Shown here in pieces: positions 1 to 6,553 of a DNA stretch of 7,491 nt; the first letter of the stretch is position 1; the number at the start of each line of letters is the position of its first letter. The stretch covers positions 1 through 7,491 of the forward strand of contig JAUYDU010000310.1 in assembly GCA_030691665.1 (NCBI GenBank), in the 5' to 3' direction. Made by a program: the position numbers and the translations under genes. Below the pieces are notes generated by a model. That model saw nothing but the letters and a program-made list of their open reading frames with translations. It did no database searches and was not told where the DNA came from. Origin of the DNA: Chloroflexota bacterium (GTDB lineage: Bacteria; Chloroflexota; Dehalococcoidia; SM23-28-2).

Positions 1-555
1 GAACTGGACATCGCCAAAGGCAAAGGTCTGGCATTGATCGAGGCGAAGCGGCTCCGCCAGGTGAGGCATGGGCTTGACGCCCTTCCAGGCCCTGGCCACT
101 GCCCAGCCCCGAAGCGCCAAGGCCAGGCGAGGCGAGATTCGATTGGCCAGCCGCAGGATGCGGAAAGGGAAGTGGGCAAAGACGTCGTAGTATGCCATCT
201 CGTCCAAAACACCCGCCCTGTCGGCAGCCAGGACATCCAGGCGAGGAATGCCCGGCTCAGCCACCAGCAGGTGCTTCTCGGCGAAAGGCAACTCCTCGAG
301 GATATCGTTGTTGCCGCAGTGGTCGTAGTGAGCGTGCCCCAGCACTACGTACAGCCCACGGCAGCGTTGTTGATACGAGGCGATCGATGCCAGCATACGC
401 TGGCGGATATCCCGAAAGGCTCCCGTGTCGTAGATGACCAGGTCGTCTCCCTGGCGCAGGAGATAGGTGTTGCAATAGGGCGTTTCGGTCGCCCAGTTGT
501 CGCTGAACCAGCCACCGAAGCGGATGACCTCCGGCGCGATCTCTTGTACCGTCAC
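1..555 (-). CDS. MBL-fold metallo-hydrolase, 3' end outside the window
   Basis: This frame reads 185 codons without a stop from a GTG at 555 down to position 1, so the gene is cut by the window edge. The protein has the metallo-beta-lactamase fold zinc motif HAHYDHCGN at residues 74-82 (H74, H76, D78, H79), preceded by the usual strand and turn LVIYDTG at 39-45. The family covers glyoxalase II-like, lactonase and other hydrolases that bind one or two metal ions; the C-terminal ligands are not in view, so the substrate cannot be named. No signal peptide is seen, so it is probably cytoplasmic. The GTG start is chosen because a perfect AAGGAGGT (561-568, minus) sits 5 nt upstream, and a good promoter lies further up. 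It is transcribed away from the diguanylate cyclase gene, so it is not in an operon with anything visible here. Confidence 0.85.
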   Translation of the reverse strand, partial: MTVQEIAPEVIRFGGWFSDNWATETPYCNTYLLRQGDDLVIYDTGAFRDIRQRMLASIASYQQRCRGLYVVLGHAHYDHCGNNDILEELPFAEKHLLVAEPGIPRLDVLAADRAGVLDEMAYYDVFAHFPFRILRLANRISPRLALALRGWAVARAWKGVKPMPHLAEPLRLDQCQTFAFGDVQF

Positions 556-599
556 TGGCCACCTCCTTGATCGCCGGGCATCGGTTTCCCGACCAGTTC

Positions 600-627
600 A
601 TTCTAACCGGCTTTCGGCCCTTGACAA
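600..627 (-). promoter_or_regulatory. Candidate sigma70-type promoter for the MBL hydrolase
   Basis: On the minus strand, TTGTCA (622-627) and TAGAAT (600-605) each match the -35 and -10 consensus at 5 of 6 bases with a 16-nt spacer. Transcription would begin near 592 and give a leader of about 35 nt that contains the AAGGAGGT ribosome site. The same bases read TTGACA on the plus strand (621-626), but the matching plus-strand -10 (TAGGGT, 643-648) is poor. This is a pattern match only. Confidence 0.45.
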
Positions 628-706
628 AGCCGGGCACGCCGGTAGGGTCTGCGGGGCAACCGCCTCTACGCCGCCAACCCGCATCGCACCCAGGATAGCG
701 TGACAG

Positions 707-730
707 CCCGTTCGACAGGCTCAGGGCAGG
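707..730 (+). repeat. Dispersed repeat, copy 1 (TTCGACAGGCTCAGG core)
   Basis: The core TTCGACAGGCTCAGG at 711-725 recurs exactly, in the opposite orientation, at 4321-4335. The flanking bases are also similar (CG before and GCAGG after here, CC before and ACGAG after in the other copy). I recognise this as a common intergenic repeat of many environmental bacterial genomes; its function is unknown to me. It lies in the leader or promoter region of the diguanylate cyclase gene. Confidence 0.7.
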
Positions 731-793
731 CCTGGATGTAACAGCGGGCCTCGGAGTGCGTCAATTCATTGAGTCCTGTAAAACGGCGCGGAT

Positions 794-850
794 ACGACGC
801 TAGGCGACGCTCGGGGTGCCCCGACAGGGATCGGGGGTGGATTGCGTCGT
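794..850 (+). promoter_or_regulatory. Foldable 5' leader of the diguanylate cyclase gene
   Basis: ACGACGC (794-800) can pair with GCGTCGT (844-850), closing a domain that ends 36 nt before the start codon. Inside it, CCCCGA (819-824) can pair either with TCGGGG at 811-816 or with TCGGGG at 831-836, so two hairpins compete. This is the layout of an attenuator or switch, although the 811-824 hairpin has a very tight loop and would lose its last pair. I do not recognise the c-di-GMP-I or c-di-GMP-II riboswitch consensus. The 819-836 hairpin resembles the terminator stem after the gene. Function is unproven. Confidence 0.3.
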
Positions 851-886
851 TTAGTCCGTCCGGCTTAGGGAAAGGTTGGCAGGCGA

Positions 887-3109
887 ATGCCTGGTTTACG
901 ATCGCTTCGAGGGCGCATCATCCTTGCATTCTCGCCCCTGATGCTGCTCGTGGTTGGGGCCATTGTGGCGTCGGTCCTTGTCATTCAAAGTGGCCCCCGC
1001 CAGCCCGATGCCCTGGAGAGAGCAGCCCTGACAGCAATGGCTTTAGACGACATCGAGGTCGAATTCTCGCTCGAGACAGAGGCGGTGCGGGGCTACGTGG
1101 CCAGCCAGGATGACCACTTTGCCGCGACATTCCAGAGCTCCGTGGCCAGGGTGAAGGAGGACATCGGCGACGCCCGAGCGCAGCAGGTCGCCGCTGGCGA
1201 TGGGGGACACGTAGTCGCCCTGGATAACCTCGCCAAGCACGTCCAGCAGATCGAGCTCCAGGGGGAAGGACTGTTCTTGCTCGTTGCGACTGGAGATCCC
1301 GAAAGAGCGAAGACGGCCCAGTCCGAAATCGATAGCGCCATCGATAGCTCGAATAGCGCCCTGGCGCAGCTCATCACCGACGAGCAACAGCAACTCGATT
1401 CGGTACGACCTTCGACCACCAGGACCATGGATGTACTGTTCTGGGCCCTGGTAGGGCTGACGGGAGCCGCCTCTCTGGCGGGCGGGCTAGCGGCGGTGAA
1501 ACTGCGGCGGAGCGTCCTGCGACCTCTAGCGTCCCTTCAGGCGAGCGCGAGATCGATTGCCAGCGGAAGCTTCGAAGAGACAGTCCAGGTATCGGGCCCG
1601 GCGGAGCTCGAGTCCCTAGCCAGAGACTTCAACCGGGCGACCGTCGCCCTCCTCGCCAGACAGACAACCGAGATACGCGCCGCCGAGGCTGACACCAGAT
1701 TCCGCCAGCTCGCCGAAGCTTCCGCCGATCTGGTCTTCCGGGTGGACATTCAGAAAGGCGTCACCTACGCCAACGCGGCCTGGGAAAGGATAATGGGCTT
1801 CGCACCGGAGGAGCTGTGCTCCGGCGCCGAGATCGCCGGCCGCATCGTCCATCCCGATCAGTGGCAGTCTTTTGTCACGTTGTGGAAAGAGATGCTCTCC
1901 GGTAACCTCCCTGAAGGGCCCCTACCCATGAAGTGGATGCGGAAGGACGGCGGGGCCATATGGCTGGTTGTCTCGTTCGTGCCGGTGCACGATGCAGACG
2001 GCCGGCTGATGGCAATCGAAGGGATGGCCCGGGATGTCACGCCACTCAGGCATCTCATCAAGGAGGTGCAGCGCCGCGACGAACAGCTTGGCCAGTTCCT
2101 TGACCTCTCGAAGACCCTATCCACCTCCATCGGTTTCGATGAGACGGCCGAGAGAGCCTTAAACGGCGTCCTGCGGGTTCTGCCGCGAGCGGAGGCCGGG
2201 CTACTGCTGGCCTACAACCCAAAGAGAAACCTTCTCCAGGTTCGGGCCGTCCAGGGGCTGGAGCGCAAGATCGTCTCCAAGGTAGTGGCCAAGCCGGGTG
2301 AAGGCCTAATGGGCAATGTCTTCGAGTCAGGCGTGGCCCGGGTGTATAGTTCGCCGGAGGAGGTCGAGGCAGCGGGAGGCCTGAGCCCCCAGGGCAAAGG
2401 CTCTTTCGAAGAGGCAACGAAAGAGACAGGCTTGCCCCAGAGCATCATGTGCGTTCCCCTGGGCGTTGACAGCAGAACTCTTGGCTGCCTTGTCGCCATC
2501 ACTTTCTCGGAGGGTGCCTGTTTCCAGTCAGCAGACCTGGAACTGCTTCAGGCGGCTGCGAACCAGGTTACTGCACCCCTAGAGAATGCCCAACTACGGG
2601 CGGAGACAGAACTGCGAGCGATCACCGACGGCCTCACCGGTCTGTATAACCACGCCTACTTCCACCAGCGGTTGAGTGAAGAGATCGAGCGCTCGAAGCG
2701 GTACGGCTATGACTTTGCTGTGGTAATCACCGACATCGACAACTTCAAGAGCTACAACGACGAGCGCGGCCACCCGGCGGGGGACAAGGTGCTCTGCCTG
2801 GCTGGCGATTCCATCCAGTCGCAAATGCGGCGCTCCGACGTCGCCTGCCGCTACAGCGGCGATGAGTTCGCTGCGATCCTCATGCAGGCAGACCTGCGCC
2901 GGGCTCAGACGGCCGTCGAGCGCATCGAAACGGTGTTCGCTGCCAAGCTCCAAGAGCTTAACGACCCGGCCACGGCCTGTCTGAGTCTCAGCGCCGGTAT
3001 AGCTTACTACCCAGACGACGGCCTCACGGTGGACGAGCTTGCCAAGGTAGCGGAGCTGTCTCTGCGCAGCGCCAAGCTCGCCAGCCCGAGAGTGACCCAG
3101 ACGGCCTAG
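887..3109 (+). CDS. Membrane-bound sensor diguanylate cyclase (HAMP-PAS-GAF-GGDEF)
   Basis: This 740-residue protein should make cyclic di-GMP from two GTP at the inner face of the membrane in response to signals. In order: transmembrane helix 1 (about 11-33), an external, mostly helical sensor of some 145 residues (35-180, CHASE-like in size), transmembrane helix 2 (182-204), a HAMP linker (204-258), a PAS domain (about 268-388, with YANAAWERIMGF at 294-305), a GAF domain (about 405-568) and a GGDEF domain (570-733). The cyclase shows DGLTGLYN (581-588), metal-binding D616 in DIDNFK, and the signature as SGDEF (657-661) with serine in the first position. The inhibitory site RxxD is present as RRSD (648-651), five residues before the signature, so product feedback is likely. 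There is no EAL or HD-GYP domain. The ATG is chosen because an in-frame stop lies at 866-868; the ribosome site is weak (AAAGG near 871-875). It probably ends at the hairpin just downstream. Confidence 0.92.
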   Translation: MPGLRSLRGRIILAFSPLMLLVVGAIVASVLVIQSGPRQPDALERAALTAMALDDIEVEFSLETEAVRGYVASQDDHFAATFQSSVARVKEDIGDARAQQVAAGDGGHVVALDNLAKHVQQIELQGEGLFLLVATGDPERAKTAQSEIDSAIDSSNSALAQLITDEQQQLDSVRPSTTRTMDVLFWALVGLTGAASLAGGLAAVKLRRSVLRPLASLQASARSIASGSFEETVQVSGPAELESLARDFNRATVALLARQTTEIRAAEADTRFRQLAEASADLVFRVDIQKGVTYANAAWERIMGFAPEELCSGAEIAGRIVHPDQWQSFVTLWKEMLSGNLPEGPLPMKWMRKDGGAIWLVVSFVPVHDADGRLMAIEGMARDVTPLRHLIKEVQRRDEQLGQFLDLSKTLSTSIGFDETAERALNGVLRVLPRAEAGLLLAYNPKRNLLQVRAVQGLERKIVSKVVAKPGEGLMGNVFESGVARVYSSPEEVEAAGGLSPQGKGSFEEATKETGLPQSIMCVPLGVDSRTLGCLVAITFSEGACFQSADLELLQAAANQVTAPLENAQLRAETELRAITDGLTGLYNHAYFHQRLSEEIERSKRYGYDFAVVITDIDNFKSYNDERGHPAGDKVLCLAGDSIQSQMRRSDVACRYSGDEFAAILMQADLRRAQTAVERIETVFAAKLQELNDPATACLSLSAGIAYYPDDGLTVDELAKVAELSLRSAKLASPRVTQTA

Positions 3110-3144
3110 AGATAGCTCCGGATCAGCAAAGAGCGACCCAAGCG

Positions 3145-3178
3145 CCAAGGCCCCCCGATGAGGATCGGGGGGCCTTGG
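3145..3178 (+). terminator. Strong hairpin after the diguanylate cyclase gene
   Basis: A perfect 15-bp inverted repeat (3145-3159 with 3164-3178) around the 4-nt loop GAGG begins 35 nt after the stop codon. The stem is extremely GC-rich, which favours a terminator role, but no T-tract follows on the plus strand, so it is not a classic intrinsic terminator. Its core CCCCGATGAGGATCGGGG (3153-3170) matches 15 of 18 bases of the element at 819-836 upstream of the same gene, so it may belong to a dispersed hairpin family. Confidence 0.55.
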
Positions 3179-3326
3179 CTATCACGCGGGTGTTCATAAG
3201 GGGGTGCGGCCCTTGTCTCACAACCCGCTATGTAGTAATACGTTCACGGACAGAGAAGAGGATTCGGGCCGGCAGTCGCAGACCCCGGCCTGTGGCCGGC
3301 AAACACATGGAGAAAGGAGCCGAGCG

Positions 3327-4307
3327 TTGTTGGAGACCAGGATCACAGAGCTTTTCGGTATCAAGCACCCCATCATCTGCGGCGGCATGTACTGGCTGGG
3401 TCGAGCGGAGCTGGTAGCGGCGGTAGCCAATGCCGGCGGCCTGGGGTTCATCGTGGGGGCCACCTTCGACGACCCGAAGGACCTGCGGGCGGAGATCCGC
3501 AAGGCGCGGGACATGACCGACGGGCCTATCGGCCTGAACATCAACCTGTTCCCCTCCGTTCGCCCGATGCCGGTGGAGGAGTGGGTGCAAATCGCCGTCG
3601 AGGAGAAGATCCCTGTGGTGGAGACCTCCGGCCGCAGCCCGGAGGCGATCGTGGCGCCTTTGCATGCCGGCGGCGTCAAGATCATGCACAAGGTGCCCGG
3701 CGTGAGATATGCCCGTACCACCGAGCGCGTTGGCTGCGACGCTGTGTGTGTGGTGGGGTTCGAGTGCGGCGGTCACCCCGGCATGGATGAGGTAACCACC
3801 CTGGTGATGATACCGGCGGCCGTCGACGCAGTGAGCATACCGGTGGTGGCGGGCGGCGGCTTTGCTGACGGCCGCGGCCTGGTGGCGGCGCTGGCCCTCG
3901 GGGCGGAAGCAGTGCTCATGGGAACCCGCTTCATGGCCACCAGGGAGTGTCGGGGGCATCCTGCCTGGAAGGAGTTCCTGGTCAACGCCTCGGAGATGGA
4001 CACCGTCTACGCCATGCGGTCGATCAACAACCCATCGCGGATAGTTAAGAACGCGGTGGCCGAAAAGATCCTGGAAATGGAGGCGCGAGGAGCGACCCTG
4101 GAGGAGATGCTGCCGGTGATCGCCAGTCGGCGGAGCGTTGTCTACGATGATGGCGACCTGGACGGCGGCATCGCCGACGCGGGCCAGGTGATGGGCCTGA
4201 TCCACGATGTGCCCACAGTGAAGGAGCTTATCGACCGGATAGTCGAGGAGGCGGTGGGCATTCGCGAGCGCCTGGACAGCATCATCCCGGAGCGGCTGGC
4301 GCTGTAG
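3327..4307 (+). CDS. Nitronate monooxygenase / FabK-like FMN enzyme
   Basis: The protein (326 residues) belongs to the 2-nitropropane dioxygenase family of FMN-dependent TIM barrels, which oxidise nitronates or, as in FabK, reduce enoyl-ACP. It should be soluble and cytoplasmic. Residues from the proposed start: GGMYWLG (19-25) and ANAGGLGF (34-41) near the N terminus; ECGGHPG (146-152) with the family's conserved catalytic histidine H150; and the phosphate-binding stretch AGGGFADGRG (175-184) followed by LMGTRF (197-202). The length is normal. The TTG at 3327 is preferred over the open frame from 3204 because GAAAGGAG (3312-3319) lies 7 nt upstream and the family's N terminus (ETRITELFGIKHP) begins just after it; the 41 extra upstream codons look like leader DNA. 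Sequence alone does not separate the monooxygenase from the enoyl reductase role. It is transcribed alone, about 215 nt after the cyclase gene and past a strong hairpin. Confidence 0.85.
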   Translation: MLETRITELFGIKHPIICGGMYWLGRAELVAAVANAGGLGFIVGATFDDPKDLRAEIRKARDMTDGPIGLNINLFPSVRPMPVEEWVQIAVEEKIPVVETSGRSPEAIVAPLHAGGVKIMHKVPGVRYARTTERVGCDAVCVVGFECGGHPGMDEVTTLVMIPAAVDAVSIPVVAGGGFADGRGLVAALALGAEAVLMGTRFMATRECRGHPAWKEFLVNASEMDTVYAMRSINNPSRIVKNAVAEKILEMEARGATLEEMLPVIASRRSVVYDDGDLDGGIADAGQVMGLIHDVPTVKELIDRIVEEAVGIRERLDSIIPERLAL

Positions 4308-4310
4308 GGC

Positions 4311-4341
4311 CGCCGCTCGTCCTGAGCCTGTCGAAGGGCCC
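4311..4341 (-). repeat. Dispersed repeat, copy 2 (TTCGACAGGCTCAGG core)
   Basis: The reverse complement carries the same 15-base core (4321-4335) as the copy near 711, in the opposite orientation. This copy fills almost the whole 38-bp gap between the converging ends of the nitronate monooxygenase gene and the small cysteine protein gene. No convincing terminator hairpin is present, so the repeat region may itself be where both transcripts end. Confidence 0.7.
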
Positions 4342-4345
4342 CTGG

Positions 4346-4522
4346 TCACTCAGGCCACTTCTGCCAAGCGCGGGCCGGGGCCGCGTCGCCCAGGTAGACG
4401 AGCGCCCGCGCGGGGTTCGAGCAGCGCGGGCACGGGTAGTAGCAGACCAGTTGGCCGTCGATGGGCGCCTCGCCGGGGCGGCCTATGCGGGCCCGGCGGG
4501 CGTCGGGGTCGAAGGTAAGCAT
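4346..4522 (-). CDS. Small cysteine-motif protein, 58 residues, unknown function
   Basis: A short gene on the minus strand starts at ATG 4522 and stops at TGA 4346-4348. Its ribosome site is nearly perfect: AAAGGAGGTA (4526-4535) just upstream, the strongest evidence that it is real. The 58-residue product begins MLTFDPDARR and carries CYYPCPRCSN at 27-36 with cysteines C27, C31 and C34, which suggests half of a zinc ribbon or a small metal-binding knuckle; the fourth ligand is not evident, so it may bind metal as a dimer or with a partner. There is no membrane segment or signal peptide. I do not recognise the family. It converges with the nitronate monooxygenase gene and diverges from the HNH gene, sharing a short upstream region. 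The same DNA is open in another minus-strand frame, but that reading lacks a ribosome site. Confidence 0.6.
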   Translation of the reverse strand: MLTFDPDARRARIGRPGEAPIDGQLVCYYPCPRCSNPARALVYLGDAAPARAWQKWPE

Positions 4523-4556
4523 CGGTACCTCCTTTGCACGTATGGACAGGCAACTG

Positions 4557-4565
4557 TGCTAATAT
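4557..4565 (+). promoter_or_regulatory. Candidate extended -10 promoter for the HNH gene
   Basis: TGC followed by TAATAT (4560-4565) fits an extended -10 element (TGn plus a -10 with 4 of 6 matches). No good -35 is seen at the right distance, as is usual for extended -10 promoters. This AT-rich patch stands out in the GC-rich surroundings and would put the transcript start about 50 nt before the chosen ATG. Confidence 0.35.
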
Positions 4566-4623
4566 TCTGACCAAGAGAAGCTCACCCTCGCTGGGAACGG
4601 GCATTGCTTGGGAGGCAGCAGAG

Positions 4624-6246
4624 ATGGCATCGAGATACCTGTCCAGCCTTAACGCGGCTGAGCGAGGAGACCTGGAGAGAAAGCTCCTCGCAACCCAGCA
4701 GGGCGTCTGTTTCATCTGCGAGGACCCCATCGACTATGAGATCCAGCGTGCTCACCTGGACATCGATCACATCCAGCCTTTGGCTGACCAGGGTAAGGAC
4801 GACCCCAGGAATTTTGCTCTCGCGCACGCCAACTGCAACCGGTCGAAACAAGCGGCCGATCTGCGCGTGGCCCGGGTGATGGCTCGGTTCGGCAAGATCC
4901 AGGGCGCCGCTCGGGATCTGGGCAAGGACGCCCCGAATCTAGGAGACGTGCTGGCGTTCCGAAACGGTGCGCAGCACTCGATCCGACTCGTCGTCGAAAA
5001 CAGACGGGTGCGCTACGGCTTTCCGGATCTGGAAGGGCCTGAGGCAAATCAAGTCCATGAGGCGCCACTGTACGTGGACCCCCTGAGTCGCATGCAGTAT
5101 TTCTTTGCGCTTGTACCGCTTTCGTATCTGCACCACGACGAGCGGATAAACCCGCGAGGGATTGGCGCAAGTTTGCGAGGTCTAGTAGAAGAGTTCTTTA
5201 AGGGGCGTCCGCAGCTTCATGTTTCGCTGGCCTGGACGCCGACGGATGGAAATGAAGCCGGCGTCGTCCGTATCTTCGATGGCCAGCACAAGGCAGTCGC
5301 ACAAATCCTCCTCGACGTGGCGTGGCTCCCAGTGCGAATATTCGTAGACCCTGACATCGATGTTCTGCTTCAGGCGAACACGAACGCCGGGGGTAAGCTC
5401 AGACAGGTGGCTTTCGACAAGTCTGTGCAGCGCCATCTCGGGAGCGCGCTCTACAGGGACCGCGTTGAGCGCTTCCAGCGAGAGACCGGCCGCTCTCCTG
5501 ACGATTTCAGATTCTCCGAGCGCGACCTCGTAAAGTTCTTCAGCGGCGAAGCCGCCGAGATGAAGCGATACATACTGGACAACGTTCGCGACGGTATCAC
5601 ACACCACCCCGAGAACCGCTTGCGGCAGTACATCGACCTGGGTGGACGCAAGAACGTGAAGCCGATCTCCTACAGCAGCGTTGACAAGACCTTCTACTCC
5701 TTCTTCATCAGTCCGGACTTGCTAGACACGCCCCTTGACTACGGCCTCGATGTGGGGACGAATCCGCGCGAGCTGGAAAAGGACCAGATCGTACGGTTGA
5801 TGAGCCTCATTTCGGAGATCGTCTTCGAGGGCCGGTTCGAGCTAGAGCGCGGCACCTATCGCATTGAAAATAAGATACAAGAAGGGGAGGACATCCCCGA
5901 GCCTCACCTTCGGGCCTACCGGATGGCCAAGGAAGAGATCATGTACAACTGGCTCTCGTACATTAGTCAAATCGTGACGACGTTCTACGCCTTCCAGGGC
6001 GTGCCCTTCACCCAGACGAAGCTGTTTCAGGTGCGGCACCCTGACTCTTTTTGGGCGAACGTAGAGAACTACGTTCGCAACCTGGCGTCGCTACCGCTTT
6101 GGGTCAATCGGCAACTTTCCCTTACGGTATTCGGCGGCAAGCCGAATTACGAGTTCTGGAACAAGATATTCACCACCGGGAGCTCACCACAGGGTCAACA
6201 GGTGCTTGTCGAGCCGCTCAATCTTACGAAGATGGTACAGCCGTAG
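4624..6246 (+). CDS. HNH endonuclease fused to a DGQHR-like domain
   Basis: This 540-residue protein has two recognisable parts. Residues 27-76 form an HNH nuclease: CFIC (29-32), DIDHIQPL (46-53) with the catalytic D48-H49, N63, and HANCNRSK (68-75), whose H68 and C71 can complete a zinc site with C29 and C32. Residues 214-260 contain VVRIFDGQHKAVAQI with DGQHK at 219-223, then QANTNAGGK (250-258). This resembles the DGQHR motif of DndB-type proteins and the DGQQR motif of DUF262/GmrS, ParB/Srx-like folds that handle nucleotides; lysine replaces the usual arginine. The rest (about 270-540) is not recognised and has no membrane helix. In GmrSD enzymes the DGQQR part comes first and the HNH last, so this order is reversed. 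A role in cutting foreign or modified DNA is inferred, not shown. The ATG is preferred over an in-frame TTG at 4534 because GGGAGG (4610-4615) sits 8 nt upstream. Hand-counted GC is lower than in its neighbours, suggesting transfer. Confidence 0.85.
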   Translation: MASRYLSSLNAAERGDLERKLLATQQGVCFICEDPIDYEIQRAHLDIDHIQPLADQGKDDPRNFALAHANCNRSKQAADLRVARVMARFGKIQGAARDLGKDAPNLGDVLAFRNGAQHSIRLVVENRRVRYGFPDLEGPEANQVHEAPLYVDPLSRMQYFFALVPLSYLHHDERINPRGIGASLRGLVEEFFKGRPQLHVSLAWTPTDGNEAGVVRIFDGQHKAVAQILLDVAWLPVRIFVDPDIDVLLQANTNAGGKLRQVAFDKSVQRHLGSALYRDRVERFQRETGRSPDDFRFSERDLVKFFSGEAAEMKRYILDNVRDGITHHPENRLRQYIDLGGRKNVKPISYSSVDKTFYSFFISPDLLDTPLDYGLDVGTNPRELEKDQIVRLMSLISEIVFEGRFELERGTYRIENKIQEGEDIPEPHLRAYRMAKEEIMYNWLSYISQIVTTFYAFQGVPFTQTKLFQVRHPDSFWANVENYVRNLASLPLWVNRQLSLTVFGGKPNYEFWNKIFTTGSSPQGQQVLVEPLNLTKMVQP

Positions 6247-6264
6247 CGAAGCTCCAGTCTGTCA

Positions 6265-6297
6265 AGGAGGGCCAGAGCTACTCGCCCTGGCCCTCCT
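6265..6297. terminator. Hairpin between converging genes
   Basis: AGGAGGGCCAG (6265-6275) pairs perfectly with CTGGCCCTCCT (6287-6297), an 11-bp stem with an 11-nt loop, starting 19 nt after the HNH stop codon. It sits at the junction of the HNH gene and the opposing helicase remnant, so it could end transcription in both directions. There is no strong T-tract on either strand. The remnant's stop codon (6278-6280) is inside the loop, so its last codons are part of the hairpin. Confidence 0.5.
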
Positions 6298-6414
6298 CTC
6301 GCTCGTAGCCGGCGACGAAGCGACGGCGGGTGAACTTCTCCAGCACCTCCGAGCTGGTGACCAGGGCCTCGGCGTAGGCCTTGATGTCGGGCAGGTCCTC
6401 CAGCCGGAAGTCGT

Positions 6415-6429
6415 CCCGCCTCAGGCGGG
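6415..6429. repeat. 15-bp palindrome unit 1 (CCCGCC-TCA-GGCGGG)
   Basis: Six-base arms around a 3-base centre. This copy lies in frame inside the helicase remnant and encodes part of LARLRRD, so it does not break the reading frame. It is almost identical to the unit at 6452-6466 (one base different) and close to the unit at 6554-6568. Confidence 0.7.
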
Positions 6430-6451
6430 CCAGCCCCTCGGCGATGGCCTG

Positions 6452-6466
6452 CCCGCCTCTGGCGGG
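6452..6466. repeat. 15-bp palindrome unit 2 (CCCGCC-TCT-GGCGGG)
   Basis: Six-base arms around a 3-base centre, bounded by direct GGCCT repeats at 6446-6450 and 6466-6470, exactly 20 nt apart. Deleting one 20-nt period restores the helicase reading frame as KAIAEG, which suggests insertion with a short duplication of the target. Confidence 0.7.
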
Positions 6467-6553
6467 GCCTTCCGCTTGCAGTCGCACAGCAGCTCCATGT
6501 ACTCCTCGATCGTCCCCCGGCAGGTCAGGAAGTGAACGTGCACGTCCCGCTCC

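Larger units (their letters stand above)
556..886. other. Divergent intergenic region, 331 bp
   Basis: The gap between the MBL hydrolase and the diguanylate cyclase has no convincing protein-coding gene. It holds the minus-strand promoter near 600-627, a dispersed repeat at 707-730 and a foldable leader at 794-850. I could not find a convincing -35/-10 pair for the plus-strand gene. TTGACA at 621-626 with TAGGGT 16 nt downstream is possible but weak. Confidence 0.6.

Noticed and set aside
34..570. Plus-strand open frame of 178 codons
   Set aside because: It is antisense to the MBL-fold gene, which shows HAHYDH and a strong ribosome site on the other strand.
740..886. c-di-GMP (GEMM) riboswitch before the cyclase gene
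   Set aside because: The conserved GEMM features I know, including its tetraloop and receptor and the CGCAAAGCC-type stretch, are not present, so only a generic foldable leader is reported.
2594..3148. Minus-strand open frame of 184 codons
   Set aside because: It is antisense to the GGDEF domain and its product has no recognisable motif.
3228..4349. Long open frame on the minus strand, 373 codons
   Set aside because: It is antisense to the clearly recognised nitronate monooxygenase. The product is histidine- and arginine-rich with no family features, as expected from a mirror of a GC-rich gene.
4350..4730. Minus-strand open frame of 126 codons
   Set aside because: It overlaps the HNH start and domain and has no good ribosome site. 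The 58-codon frame inside the same region has a near-perfect one and ends cleanly.
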